From contig NZ_CP080378.1 in assembly GCF_019443445.1 (NCBI RefSeq), positions 5,332,001 to 5,396,000 of the forward strand: a DNA stretch of 64,000 nucleotides, in the 5' to 3' direction. Both the position numbers and the translations under genes were made by a program. The stretch is from Massilia sp. PAMC28688 (GTDB lineage Bacteria > Pseudomonadota > Gammaproteobacteria > Burkholderiales > Burkholderiaceae_D). The notes beneath the pieces are model-generated. The model was not told the DNA's origin, did not search any database, and saw nothing but the letters and a program-made list of their open reading frames with translations. Positions 37,973 to 49,783 of this stretch are shown in pieces; within the stretch, counting starts at the first letter, position 1, and each line of letters begins with the position of its first letter.

Positions 37973-39069
37973 GTGTTCAAACGATTCATCAGCCTGCCCT
38001 GTGCGCTGTTGCCGGCACTGCCATCGCAGCCAGCCGCAATGTCGTTGTCGTCCAGTCCATCGACCTGTCCGGTCCCAATGGCAGCATAGGCCGCGATTAC
38101 GTGGCCGGCATCACGACCTACTTCGACGGCATCAATCAGAAAGGCGGGGTCAAGGGGCGCAAGATCGCCTACATCGTGAAGGATGACCGTGGCAGCGCGG
38201 GCGACTCGGCCGCCAATGTCAGCGCATTGATCCGCGACGCAGGCGCCGATTACGTGCTCGGCGCCATTGGCACCAGCGCCAACCGGGCCATCCTGAGCAC
38301 GCCCGCGTTTGCCCGGTCGCGCCATCAACTGTTCGCCCCGCTGGCCGATTCCAGCGCCACGGCCAGTGCCCGCGCCGTGTTCTGGCGTCCCAGCATTGAA
38401 AGCGAACTGCTGCACCTGCTCACCCACTTTGAAAAGCTGGGCGTGAGCCAGGTCGGCATCGCCCTCCAGCTATTGCCCGACAATACGCGCGCTTTCGAGT
38501 TCCTGAAAAGCGAAATCAAAAAGCGCAACATGAGGCTAGCCGGCGTGGCCAATATCACGGCCCATCCGGAGGAACTCAACACGCAGGCGCAGCGCCTTGC
38601 ACAAAGCGGGCCAAGGCTGGTCATCTCGATTGGCGACACGATCGCCATGGCACAGTTCCTGCGGGCCTACCGCGCCCACGATGGGAGCACGTTCGTGGCT
38701 GGCACTTCGCTGGTCAACCTTACCACCCTGAGCGAAATTGCCGGCCGCCGCGCCACGGAATGGACCGTGTTTTCCCAGGTGGTGCCCAATCCTGCGCGCG
38801 CCGTGTCGGCCCTGCAGTCGGAGCATATCGACATGATGAAGCGGTTTCGCGATGAGCCCGTGTCCTCTTTGACCCTGGAAGGCTATGCGGTGGCCAAGAC
38901 CATGGTCAGCCTGCTGCAGATCGATGAAACGTCGTCCGCCCCGCTGGCCGGCAAGTGGGGCAAGCTGGACCTGGGGGGCATGATCGTTGCAGCGCCGCAA
39001 CAGGGGACCAATCTGTCCAGCTTTGTTGGCATCGCCCTGTTCCGCCCGGACGGTAGCTTGATGTTTTAA
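37973..39069 (+). CDS. ABC-type periplasmic ligand-binding protein (Peripla_BP_6), probable N-terminal frameshift
   Basis: Mature part about 345 residues: VVVVQSIDLSGPNGSIGRDY, DGINQKGGVKGRKIAYIVKDD, VLGAIGTSANRAIL and a leucine/branched-chain amino-acid-binding-protein fold. The uninterrupted frame has only a TTG start (37960) and a poor leader. GTG 37973, with GAGAG upstream, opens a good signal peptide (FKRFISLPCALLPALPS) one frame over, so a single-base indel near 38000-38045 is likely, real or from sequencing. No permease or ATPase gene is adjacent. A Pho box 42 bp upstream suggests control by phosphate. Confidence 0.75.
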
Positions 39070-39200
39070 ACTGTTGGTCAAGGTCAACATCCCATCTTTT
39101 TTTCCCATTCGCATCAGGACTCTTGTCTCTTTCGCGACATTGGCGCATGATTGTTTGACGCGCATCATGCTCCATGAATTCCCTTGTGCCAGGAATGTCC

Positions 39201-40844
39201 ATGCAACTAGCCAATCTTCGTATTGCCGCGCGCCTCGCCCTGCTGGGCGCGTTTTTCGTGATCGCCATGATCATTGTTGCCGTGAGCGGCTCAAACACGC
39301 TCAGCAACGTCAGCGCCCGCAGCGCGGCCGGCCTGCAACAAGCCGCTGTGCTCACCGATGCCATTGACACGGCGCGCGCCGCCCAGGTCCACTTCAAAAT
39401 CCAGGTCCAGGAATGGAAAAACATTCTGCTGCGCGGCGGCGACCCCGCGCAGCTCGAGCGCTATACGGCGTCGTTCAGGAAGAGCGGCGCCACCACCCGT
39501 GCCGAACTCGACAAGACCGCGGCCCTGCTTGCCAGGCTCGGCCTGCAGACGCCACTCATTGGCGACGCCATTGCTGCCCACGAAGCACTCGGCAAGAATT
39601 ATTTGACAGCACTGGAACAGTACGACAGCGCCGACCCCGCCAGTCCCCAGCGGGTCGACGCCCTGGTCAAGGGCATGGATCGCGCCCCGACGGCCAGGAT
39701 TGATCAGATCGTCGCCTTCATGCAGGCACAGTCCAAACAGCTCGTTGCCAGCACGGCCGCTGCCAATGCCGAGGCGCAGCGCCAGGCCACCATGGTCATC
39801 GTGATCACCGTGGTGTGCACGGTGCTGGTATGCGGCGCGATCATGCTGTGGCTGGCGCGCAGCATCACCACGCCCCTCAATGAAGCGGTGTCAATTGCAC
39901 GCACGGTGGCCGATGGCGACCTGTCGACCAACATCAAAGTGCGCGGCAGCGATGAAATCGGCATGCTGCTGGCCTCGCTCAAGCACATGCACGACAACCT
40001 TGGTGATATCGTCGGCAAGGTGCGCGCCGGCACGGACGCCATCGCCCATGCGTCGACCGAGATCGCCGATGGCAACCTGGACTTGTCGATGCGCACCGAA
40101 GAACAGGCCAGCGCGCTGGAAGAAACGGCGTCGGCCATGGAAGAACTGACCAGTACGGTCAAGCAGACCAGCGCCAGCGCGGGCCAGGCCAGCAGTCTTG
40201 CGGGCGAAGCGAGCGGCGTGGCAGAACGTGGCGGGGAAGCCGTGAGCAATGTGATTGCGACCATGGGCGTGATCAATGAATCGTCGCGCAAGATCGTGGA
40301 CATCATAGGCGTGATCGACGGGATCGCCTTCCAGACCAATATTTTGGCCCTGAATGCGGCAGTGGAAGCGGCGCGTGCCGGCGAACAGGGGCGCGGCTTT
40401 GCCGTGGTGGCGGCCGAAGTGCGCAGCCTGGCCCAGCGCTCGGCGGCGGCGGCGCGCGAGATCAAGGCCCTCATCGGTGACTCGGTCGACCAGGTGGCCG
40501 CCGGCAGCAAGCTGGTTCAGCATGCAGGCACCACCATGGGCGACGTGGTGAGCAGTGTCCAGAAGGTCAACAGCATCATTGGCGACATTGCCGTGGCGAG
40601 CAAGGAACAGAACGCCGGCATCGACCAGGTCAACGATGCGATCGCGCAAATGGACGCCATGACACAGCAAAATGCGGCGCTCGTGGAACAGGCAGCGGCA
40701 GCGGCGGCGGCAATGCGGCAGCAGGCTGCGGAACTGAAGCAGGCGGTCAGCGTATTCAAGATCCACGAACGGTTTGATACTGTGGTGGTTGCGGCGCCGC
40801 GCGTGGCGCGTGGTCATCGGGACGACGTGCTGAAGCTGGCGTAG
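39201..40844 (+). CDS. Methyl-accepting chemotaxis protein
   Basis: 547 residues from ATG 39201 (AGGA six bases upstream; the frame also has ATG 39174). Layout: membrane helix (LALLGAFFVIAMIIVAVSG), periplasmic four-helix-type sensor domain (about 30-190), second helix (MVIVITVVCTVLVCGAIMLWL), HAMP (ITTPLNEAVSIARTVADGDL), and a signalling domain with the conserved hairpin tip IAFQTNILALNAAVEAARAG. No C-terminal CheR pentapeptide is evident. Ligand unknown. Confidence 0.95.
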   Translation: MQLANLRIAARLALLGAFFVIAMIIVAVSGSNTLSNVSARSAAGLQQAAVLTDAIDTARAAQVHFKIQVQEWKNILLRGGDPAQLERYTASFRKSGATTRAELDKTAALLARLGLQTPLIGDAIAAHEALGKNYLTALEQYDSADPASPQRVDALVKGMDRAPTARIDQIVAFMQAQSKQLVASTAAANAEAQRQATMVIVITVVCTVLVCGAIMLWLARSITTPLNEAVSIARTVADGDLSTNIKVRGSDEIGMLLASLKHMHDNLGDIVGKVRAGTDAIAHASTEIADGNLDLSMRTEEQASALEETASAMEELTSTVKQTSASAGQASSLAGEASGVAERGGEAVSNVIATMGVINESSRKIVDIIGVIDGIAFQTNILALNAAVEAARAGEQGRGFAVVAAEVRSLAQRSAAAAREIKALIGDSVDQVAAGSKLVQHAGTTMGDVVSSVQKVNSIIGDIAVASKEQNAGIDQVNDAIAQMDAMTQQNAALVEQAAAAAAAMRQQAAELKQAVSVFKIHERFDTVVVAAPRVARGHRDDVLKLA

Positions 40845-40856
40845 CGCCGAAAAAAA

Positions 40857-40882
40857 ACCCGCGCCATCGCTGGTGCGGGTTA
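40857..40882. terminator. Hairpin after chemotaxis receptor gene
   Basis: AACCCGC / GCGGGTT stem flanked on the left by eight A and on the right by five A. The minus-strand transcript would carry the stronger T-run; on the plus strand it only marks the end of the receptor gene. Confidence 0.55.
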
Positions 40883-41129
40883 AAAACGGAGTTTTCCCAG
40901 AAGAGGAAGAAACAAGTCCATGGTAAGGGCGGTATATGACGCCATGATGAAGCGGCATCGATTTTTGCAGGACTGCGGTAATGAGGAGGTCATGCGTGCT
41001 GCTTACAGTACGTCTGTCCGGCCCTGGGGCCGACAGCTTTGTCCGGTCAGCTCAAGCATCGGGCACCAATTCAGCAACGCCAGCTGCCGGCGATGAGGCA
41101 GCGGTTTGTTAATTCGTTTGGAGGCAAGA

Positions 41130-41354
41130 ATGACGTCCAGGACCGAGTTACGCAACGACCGCAGCACCGCCGCCCACATCGCGCGTGCCCTCAAGCTGCA
41201 GCAGCAATGTGGCTACGACTATGCCCGCTCCCACTTGCACTCGGTCGGCGTCCCGGACGACCTGGCACGGCGCCTGCTGGCGATCCGCTTCGACCGGCGC
41301 CAGGCGGGGCAGCCCGGAGCAGCTGTGAGCATGCCGGCAACGGCGACACAATAG
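41130..41354 (+). CDS. Small hypothetical protein
   Basis: 74 residues from ATG 41130, preceded by a very good ribosome site (GGAGG, five bases). Helical and charged: AAHIARALKLQQQCGYDYAR, then VPDDLARRLLAIRFDRRQ. No family recognised, but the ribosome site and codon use argue for a real gene. It ends 21 bp before the 44-bp tandem repeat. Confidence 0.6.
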   Translation: MTSRTELRNDRSTAAHIARALKLQQQCGYDYARSHLHSVGVPDDLARRLLAIRFDRRQAGQPGAAVSMPATATQ

Positions 41355-41374
41355 CGGGTCAGCCCAACGCCAAA

Positions 41375-41755
41375 GAAATTGATTTTGCCCCGTTTAAGTG
41401 GTCTGACCCTGGCAAGAGGAAATTGATTTTGCCCCGTTTAAGTGGTCTGACCCTGGCAAGAGGAAATTGATTTTGCCCGTTTAAGTGGTCTGACCCTGGC
41501 AAGAGGAAATTGATTTTCTCCCGTTTAAGTGGTCTGACCCTGGCAAGAGGAAATTGATTTTGCCCCGTTTAAGTGGTCTGACCCTGGCAAGAGGAAATTG
41601 ATTTTGCCGTGTTTAAGTGGTCTGACCCTGGGCATGAGGAAATTGATTTTGCCCCGTTTAAGTGGTCCGTTTAAGTGGTCTGACCCTGGCAAGGGGAAAT
41701 TGATTTTTCTGCGTTTAAGTGGTCTGACCCTGGCAGGAGGAAATTGATTTTGGGT
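41375..41755. repeat. 44-bp tandem repeat array
   Basis: Eight units plus a partial ninth begin GAAATTGATTTTGCC at 41375, 41419, 41463, 41506, 41550, 41594, 41639, 41696 and 41740. Most steps are 44 bp, with 43, 45 and 57 where bases were lost or a stretch (CCGTTTAAGTGGTC) was duplicated. Each full unit contains AAGTGGTCTGACCCTGG. There are no spacers, so it is not CRISPR. It fills the gap between a small gene and the katG stop. Confidence 0.95.
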
Positions 41756-41795
41756 TGTGCCGCAGACCTTGTCGCGCCTGCGGCACCAGGCAATA

Positions 41796-44081
<2,286 letters not shown>

Positions 44082-44158
44082 CTACAATTAACTATGTTCC
44101 AATTGATATTTTTAATCGAAGGGATAGCCGACAACCCGTTTAGCGGGGTAAAAGGAAG

Positions 44159-44200
44159 CCGGCAAGGCAGGGAAACGCGCCGTCAAGCGGCGCCTGCCGG
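44159..44200 (-). terminator. Hairpin after phoR
   Basis: Outer CCGGCA / TGCCGG and inner GCGCCG / CGGCGC stems; on the minus strand it lies 48 bp beyond the phoR stop and is followed by TTCCTTTTACC. Probable end of the pst-pho operon. Confidence 0.55.
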
Positions 44201-44247
44201 ACGATGGAGACGCCGTCCACGGTCCGACACGGCAGAAAGTCGCCTGC

Positions 44248-45567
44248 TCAGGCCGCGATGATGCCGTCGCGGGATTTTTCCAGCGCCATGGACTGCGGCA
44301 GCGACACGGTGAAGGTGCTGCCCTTCCCCGCTTCCGAACAAATGGCGAGCTGGCCGCGGTGGCGCAGCAGCACGTGCTTGACAATGGCCAGGCCCAGGCC
44401 CGTGCCCTGGGTCTCGCGCGAGCGGCTCTTGTCGACCCGGTAGAAGCGCTCGGTCAGGCGCGCGATATGAATCTGCTCGATGCCGATACCGGAATCACGG
44501 GCCACGAATTGCGGCCCGTCCGGTCCCTGCTGCCAGCGCAGGTCGATGGTGCCGCCGGCCGGCGTGTAGCGCACGGCGTTCGAGGCCAGGTTGCCAAAGG
44601 CGCTGCGCAGTTCTTCCGCGCTGCCCGTCACGTCAGGGCCGCTCACGTCCGACGTCACCGTATGCTTGCCGGCCGAGAGCGCGCGCGCTTCGTCGGCAAT
44701 GGCGCTCATCATGGCGGCCATGTCGACACGTTCCGGCCGCAGCGGATAATCGACCGATTCCAGGCGCGAGAGCGTGAGCATGTCCTCAATCAGGCGCTGC
44801 ATGCGGCGCCCTTGCTCGGTCATGAGCTTGAGGTGCGCGGCGCGGGTGGCGGCATCGAGGCCCGGCTCGCTGGAAGCAATTTCCAAAAAGCCGACAATGA
44901 CGGTGAGCGGCGTGCGCAGTTCGTGCGAGGCGTTGGCGATGAAGTCGCGCCGCATTTCTTCAATGCGCTGCGTTTCGGTGGCGTCGTGCGTGACCAGGAT
45001 CTGGCGCCGGTTCTCGAACGGGATGATCTGGCAGATCAGCTTGCGTTCGCGCAGCGCCAGCGTGAGGGGCTGCTCGTAGCGGCCCAGAATGATGTAGTCG
45101 ATAAAGGCAGGATGGCGGATCAGGTTGGTGATGCGCATGCCCTTGTCCTTGTCCAGCGTCAGGCCCAGGTGCTGCTCGGCGGCCGGGTTGCACCACTCCA
45201 GAAACAGCACGTCGTCCATGATGGCCACGCCGTCCGGCAGCAGGTGCATGGCCTGGCGAAAGCGCGCCAGCCATTCGGTCAGTTCGGCCTGGTTGCGCTC
45301 GTCATCGCGGCGCAGGCGGTACAGGCGCGAGAATATGCCCGTCCACGAACCCCAGCCGTCCGGCAGGCGCGAGCTGTGCGGGTCTTCCAGCCATTCGCCC
45401 AGCTTGCTCAGGTAGCTCAGCTGCACGAACAGCAGGATCGTCACCGCCGCCAGCGCCAGCATGGCCCCGTACACGGCGCCGAACATGGCCCCCACGATGG
45501 CGCCGCCGGCCAGGATGAAGGCCAGGCGCAGCATGGCCGGAATCCAGAAGAGCAGGCGCGGGTTCAT
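44248..45567 (-). CDS. phoR: Phosphate regulon sensor kinase PhoR
   Basis: 439 residues. Two N-terminal membrane segments (LAFILAGGAIVGAMFGAVYG, MLALAAVTILLFVQL) with almost no periplasmic loop, a PAS domain (LLPDGVAIMDDVLFLEWCN), H-box HELRTPLTVIVGF with the phospho-accepting His, N-box, and ATP lid GTGLGLAIVKHVL. It phosphorylates PhoB when PstSCAB/PhoU signal low phosphate. Its ATG overlaps the phoB stop by 4 bp; last gene of the operon. Confidence 0.95.
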   Translation of the reverse strand: MNPRLLFWIPAMLRLAFILAGGAIVGAMFGAVYGAMLALAAVTILLFVQLSYLSKLGEWLEDPHSSRLPDGWGSWTGIFSRLYRLRRDDERNQAELTEWLARFRQAMHLLPDGVAIMDDVLFLEWCNPAAEQHLGLTLDKDKGMRITNLIRHPAFIDYIILGRYEQPLTLALRERKLICQIIPFENRRQILVTHDATETQRIEEMRRDFIANASHELRTPLTVIVGFLEIASSEPGLDAATRAAHLKLMTEQGRRMQRLIEDMLTLSRLESVDYPLRPERVDMAAMMSAIADEARALSAGKHTVTSDVSGPDVTGSAEELRSAFGNLASNAVRYTPAGGTIDLRWQQGPDGPQFVARDSGIGIEQIHIARLTERFYRVDKSRSRETQGTGLGLAIVKHVLLRHRGQLAICSEAGKGSTFTVSLPQSMALEKSRDGIIAA

Positions 45568-46253
45568 TTGACCGAAAGCATATAGCCGACACTGCGCACG
45601 GTGCGGATCAGGCTTTCGGCCTGCTTGAGCGCCTTGCGCAGGCGCAGCACGTGGACGTCGACGGTGCGCTCTTCAATGACGGCGTGGTCGCCCCACACCT
45701 TGTCAAGCAGCTGGCTGCGCGAAAACACGCGCTCGGGATTGGCCAGGAAGAATTTGAGCAGCTTGAATTCGGCGTGGCCAATGTCGATCTTTTGTCCCGC
45801 CAGCGACACGCTGCAGCTGACCGGGTCCAGCGTGACCTCGCCGGCCGACAAGGGCGCTTCGGCATGCTCGGGACTCTTGCGCCGCAACAGCGCCTTGGAG
45901 CGGGCCAGCAACTCGCGCGGCGAGAATGGCTTGGTGACGTAGTCGTCCGCCCCCGTGTTCAGGCCGGCGATCTTGTCTTCTTCCATGCTCTTGGCGGTGA
46001 GCATGATGACCGGAATATCCTGGAAATGGCGGTCGGCCCGGATGCGCGAGAGCAGACGCAAACCGGTCTGGTCAGGCAGCATCCAGTCCAGCAGGATCAG
46101 GTGCGGGATGCGCTGGGTGATGAATTCCCAGGCCGCGCCCACATTCTGCACGGAACACACATTCCAGCCGGTTTCGCGCAGGGAGAACGTGACCAGCTCG
46201 ATAATGGCCGGTTCGTCCTCCACGATCAGGACCGTGGTTTTGTCTACTGCCAT
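45564..46253 (-). CDS. phoB: Phosphate regulon response regulator PhoB
   Basis: 229 residues, normal for PhoB. Receiver domain with acidic pocket (IVEDEPA), phospho-accepting Asp in LILLDWMLPDQTG and Lys in DDYVTKPFSPREL; OmpR-type winged-helix domain (LLKFFLANPERVFSRSQLLD, VDVHVLRLRKAL). Binds Pho boxes such as those at 50905, 51004, 32648 and 37912. It sits 3 bp after phoU and is coupled to phoR by ATGA. Confidence 0.97.
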   Translation of the reverse strand: MAVDKTTVLIVEDEPAIIELVTFSLRETGWNVCSVQNVGAAWEFITQRIPHLILLDWMLPDQTGLRLLSRIRADRHFQDIPVIMLTAKSMEEDKIAGLNTGADDYVTKPFSPRELLARSKALLRRKSPEHAEAPLSAGEVTLDPVSCSVSLAGQKIDIGHAEFKLLKFFLANPERVFSRSQLLDKVWGDHAVIEERTVDVHVLRLRKALKQAESLIRTVRSVGYMLSVK

Positions 46254-46256
46254 CTG

Positions 46257-46946
46257 TTACGCCTGTGCGTCCGGTTTGCGGTGGCGGATGTCCTTGCCTT
46301 CGACCACGTAGATCACGTATTCGGCAATGTTCTTGGCATGGTCGCCAATGCGCTCGATGGCCTTGGCCACCCACAGGGTGTCGAGGGCCGAGGAAATGGT
46401 GCGCGGGTCTTCCATCATGAAGGTGATCAGGTTGCGCATGATGGACTTGAATTCGTGGTCGATCACGGCATCCTGGGCGATGAGCTGCAAGGCTTGCTTG
46501 CCATCGAGGCGGGCAAAGGCGTCGAGCGCATCGTGCAGCATGTCGATGGTGGAGGCGGCAATGGTACGCACCATTTCATAGTGGTTCAGGGCCGGGGCGC
46601 CGCGCGAATGCAAGCTCTTGGCAGTGCGGGCGATCTTGGACGCTTCATCGCCAATGCGCTCGAGGTCGGTGATTACCTTGACGGTTGCCATGACGGTGCG
46701 CAAGTCATTGGCCGTGGGCTGGCGGCGCACGATCAGGTGGCTGCAATCGTCGTCCAGCGCTACTTCGAGCTGGTTGACCTGGTCATCGTCGGCAATGACA
46801 CGGTCGGCGCCTTCCTGGTTGCCGGTGCGAAAGCACGTCATGGCATCGATTAACTGCGACTCCACCAGGCCTCCCATCAGGAGTACCTTGGAGCGGATGG
46901 TTTCTAGTTCGTGGTCGTACTGTTTCGAGGAATGCTCGCCTATCAT
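46257..46946 (-). CDS. phoU: Phosphate signalling protein PhoU
   Basis: 229 residues, two PhoU three-helix repeats. Start YDHELETIRSKVLLMGGLVE is characteristic; metal-binding acidic motifs VIADDDQVNQLE in the first half and VIDHEFKSIMRNL in the second are visible. It links the PstSCAB transporter to PhoR and represses the regulon when phosphate is plentiful. Lies between pstB (31 bp) and phoB (3 bp). Confidence 0.97.
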   Translation of the reverse strand: MIGEHSSKQYDHELETIRSKVLLMGGLVESQLIDAMTCFRTGNQEGADRVIADDDQVNQLEVALDDDCSHLIVRRQPTANDLRTVMATVKVITDLERIGDEASKIARTAKSLHSRGAPALNHYEMVRTIAASTIDMLHDALDAFARLDGKQALQLIAQDAVIDHEFKSIMRNLITFMMEDPRTISSALDTLWVAKAIERIGDHAKNIAEYVIYVVEGKDIRHRKPDAQA

Positions 46947-46977
46947 GCTGCTCTCCGTATTGGATGTTGTTGTCGGA

Positions 46978-47772
46978 TCAGCCGAAGCGTCCGGTGATGT
47001 AGTCCTGCGTCTCTTTGCGGGCTGGATTCATGAAGATCTGGTCGGTCTCGCCAAACTCCACCAGCTCGCCCAGGTACATATAGGCGGTATAGTCCGAGCA
47101 GCGCGCAGCCTGCTGCATGTTGTGGGTGACGATGGTGATCGTGTAATCCTGCTTGAGCTCGCTGATCAGTTCTTCCACCTTGGCCGTGGAAATCGGGTCC
47201 AGTGCCGAGGTCGGCTCGTCCAGCAGCAGCACGTCAGGCTTGACGGCCACGCCGCGCGCGATGCACAGGCGCTGCTGCTGGCCGCCCGACAGCGACAGGC
47301 CGCTCTTGGACAGCTTGTCCTTCACTTCGCCCCACAGGGCTGCCTTCTTGAGGGCCCACTCGACGCGCTCGTCCATGGCACCCTTGGACAAGTCTTCATA
47401 CAGGCGCACGCCAAAGGCGATGTTATCGTAGATCGACATGGGGAACGGTGTCGGTTTCTGGAAAACCATGCCGATCTTGGCGCGGATCATGTTCACGTCC
47501 TGATTGGCATCGAGCAGGTTGCGCCCGCGGTACAGGATCTGCCCTTCCGCGCGCTGGCCCGGGTACAGGTCGTACATGCGGTTGAGCGTGCGCAGCAGGG
47601 TCGACTTGCCGCAGCCGGACGGGCCGATAAAGGCCGTCACCTGCTTTTCATGGATGTCCAGGTTGACGTTGGTCAGCGACTGCGTCTTACCGTAAAAGAA
47701 GTTGAGGTTCTTGATCTCGATGGTCTTGTTCTTCGGCGTGACGGTCGGGATCGGTTGTGGCAATGGGCTCAT
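46978..47772 (-). CDS. pstB: Phosphate ABC transporter ATP-binding protein
   Basis: 264 residues. Walker [19 protein letters not shown]-loop, ABC signature [14 protein letters not shown], Walker [14 protein letters not shown] and His switch (IVTHNM). The FFYGKTQSL start and [14 protein letters not shown] block are typical of PstB. Energises phosphate import through PstCA. Ten bases after pstA. Confidence 0.98.
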   Translation of the reverse strand: MSPLPQPIPTVTPKNKTIEIKNLNFFYGKTQSLTNVNLDIHEKQVTAFIGPSGCGKSTLLRTLNRMYDLYPGQRAEGQILYRGRNLLDANQDVNMIRAKIGMVFQKPTPFPMSIYDNIAFGVRLYEDLSKGAMDERVEWALKKAALWGEVKDKLSKSGLSLSGGQQQRLCIARGVAVKPDVLLLDEPTSALDPISTAKVEELISELKQDYTITIVTHNMQQAARCSDYTAYMYLGELVEFGETDQIFMNPARKETQDYITGRFG

Positions 47773-47782
47773 GATCGTTATC

Positions 47783-48679
47783 TTATTTAGGCGTTTTTTG
47801 GCTGAACAGGCTGCGCGAGAGAATATTGAGCAGCAGCACGCTGAAGGTCACGAGCAGGGCCGCGGCCCAGGCCAGCGGAATCCAGTTCGCTTCCGAGCTC
47901 ATCGCGAATTTATTGATGACCACGGGCATATTGGCCATCATGCCGTTCATGTCGGTACTGAAATACTGGTTGTTCAGGGCAGTAAATAGCAGCGGCGCGG
48001 TTTCGCCGGAGATGCGGGCCACTGCCAGCAGCACGCCGGTGATGACGCCGGCCTTGACGGCGCGCAGGCGCACGAAGGTGGCCACTTTCCAGCGCGGCGC
48101 GCCCAGGGCAAAGGCGGCTTCGAGCAGGCTGTTGGGAACCAGGCGCAGCATGTTGTCGGTGGTGCGCACCACCACCGGAATGGCGATGAGCGAGAGCGCG
48201 AGACTGCCGGCATAGCCCGAAAAGTGCTGGACCTGGGCCACATAAATCGCATACACGAACAGGCCGATCACGATCGAGGGGGCCGAGAGCATGATGTCGG
48301 TGACAAAGCGGGTGACACTGGCAAACCAGCTGGTCTCGCCATACTCGGCCAGGTAAATGCCGGCCAGGATGCCGATCGGGGTGCTGACGGCGGTCGACAG
48401 GCCCACCATCAGCAGGCTGCCGACAATGGCGTTGCGCAAGCCGCCCGGGTCGTCGCCCGGCGGCGGGGTATCGAGAATGAACAGGCTCAGCGACAAGCCG
48501 CCCACGCCCTTGATGATCAGGGTAGCGAGGATCCACAGCAGGAAGATGAGGCCGAAGGACATGGCCAGGATCGACAGCGCAATGCCGATGCGGTGCACCA
48601 GCAGGCGCTTGCGATAAACGGGATTGACCGCAGGATTAACCGCGGATTTGACGGCGGGATTGAACGAGGCCTGGCTCAT
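47783..48679 (-). CDS. pstA: Phosphate ABC transporter permease PstA
   Basis: 298 residues with six membrane segments. The binding-protein-dependent-transport loop ([20 protein letters not shown]) is where PstB docks; [22 protein letters not shown] is a family block. Forms the inner-membrane channel with PstC. Its ATG overlaps the pstC stop by 4 bp. Confidence 0.97.
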   Translation of the reverse strand: MSQASFNPAVKSAVNPAVNPVYRKRLLVHRIGIALSILAMSFGLIFLLWILATLIIKGVGGLSLSLFILDTPPPGDDPGGLRNAIVGSLLMVGLSTAVSTPIGILAGIYLAEYGETSWFASVTRFVTDIMLSAPSIVIGLFVYAIYVAQVQHFSGYAGSLALSLIAIPVVVRTTDNMLRLVPNSLLEAAFALGAPRWKVATFVRLRAVKAGVITGVLLAVARISGETAPLLFTALNNQYFSTDMNGMMANMPVVINKFAMSSEANWIPLAWAAALLVTFSVLLLNILSRSLFSQKTPK

Positions 48680-49686
48680 TTGACGCCTTCCTTACGCGAC
48701 ATACCGGCCAGCATCAGCTTGGCGGCGGATAAAACGACGAATGTGATGGCGAACAGGATCAGGCCCAGCGCATACAGGGACGAGACATGCAGCACCGATT
48801 GTGCTTCGGCAAATTCATTGGCGAGCGTGGACGAAATCGAGTTGCCGGGTGCGAACAGCGACCACGACAGGCGCTGGGCGTTGCCGATCACGAAGGTCAC
48901 GGCCATGGTTTCTCCGAGCGCGCGGCCCAGTCCCAGCATGACGCCGCCTACCACGCCGGTCTTGGTATAAGGCAGCACAATTTTGCGCACCACTTCCCAG
49001 CGTGTGCAGCCGAGGCCGTAGGCAGATTCCTTGAGCACGGCCGGGACGATCTCGAACACGTCGCGCATCACCGAGGCGATAAACGGGATGATCATGATGG
49101 CCAGGATCAGGCCGGCGGTGAGGATGCCCAGGCCCATGGCGGGGCCGCTAAAGAGCTGGCCGATGATGGGCAATTGGCCCAGGGTACTTTTGAGGGCCGG
49201 CTGCACATATTCGCCAAACAGGGGCACGAACACGAACAGGCCCCACATGCCATAAATAATGGAGGGGATGCCGGCCAGCAGCTCGATGGCCGTGCCGAGC
49301 GGGCGGCGCAGCCAGGCGGGGCAAATTTCAGTGAGGAACAAGGCGATGCCAAAGCTGATCGGAAACGCAATCAGCAGTGCAATCAGCGAAGTAACGACGG
49401 TGCCGAAAATGGCAATCAGGGCGCCATACTGGTCGTTGACGGGATCCCATTCAGACGAGGTGATGAAGCCGGCGCCGAATTCGCGGAAAGCGGGCAGCGA
49501 GCCATGCACCAGATAAATGATAATGCCCGCCAGCACCAGCAGCACGGAGGTGGCGAACAGCAGGGTTGTCTTGTGAAAAATAAAATCCTGCAGCCGCTGC
49601 GTTCGCATGGTGGAAAGCAAAGCGGCCTGATCATTGTCAGGCACGGCAGGAGAATCGAGTTGTATCGCAGCGGTTTGTGCACTCAT
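48676..49686 (-). CDS. pstC: Phosphate ABC transporter permease PstC
   Basis: 336 residues, six membrane segments; [17 protein letters not shown] and the EAA-type loop ([20 protein letters not shown]) are PstC signatures, with [18 protein letters not shown] after it. The N-terminal ~30 residues are cytoplasmic. About 97 bp separate it from pstS, filled by two hairpins that could lower expression relative to the binding protein. Confidence 0.97.
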   Translation of the reverse strand: MSAQTAAIQLDSPAVPDNDQAALLSTMRTQRLQDFIFHKTTLLFATSVLLVLAGIIIYLVHGSLPAFREFGAGFITSSEWDPVNDQYGALIAIFGTVVTSLIALLIAFPISFGIALFLTEICPAWLRRPLGTAIELLAGIPSIIYGMWGLFVFVPLFGEYVQPALKSTLGQLPIIGQLFSGPAMGLGILTAGLILAIMIIPFIASVMRDVFEIVPAVLKESAYGLGCTRWEVVRKIVLPYTKTGVVGGVMLGLGRALGETMAVTFVIGNAQRLSWSLFAPGNSISSTLANEFAEAQSVLHVSSLYALGLILFAITFVVLSAAKLMLAGMSRKEGVK

Positions 49687-49705
49687 GCGCTAGAGACCTA
49701 AGATT

Positions 49706-49773
49706 GCCGGCGGACGGCGCCGCCGGCGAAACAGCAAAAAGCGCACTTCCCTGCTGCAGGCAAGAAAGTGCGC
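49706..49773 (-). terminator. Two hairpins between pstS and pstC
   Basis: GCGCACTT / AAGTGCGC (49741-49773) is followed on the minus strand by TTTTT; GCCGGCGG / CCGCCGGC (49706-49727) comes next. Probably a partial terminator or mRNA-stabilising element that sets a high PstS-to-PstCAB ratio. Confidence 0.65.
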
Positions 49774-49783
49774 CTGCCAGGAA

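Noticed and set aside
41375..41755. CRISPR array
   Set aside because: Units are contiguous with no unique spacers and no cas genes are nearby.
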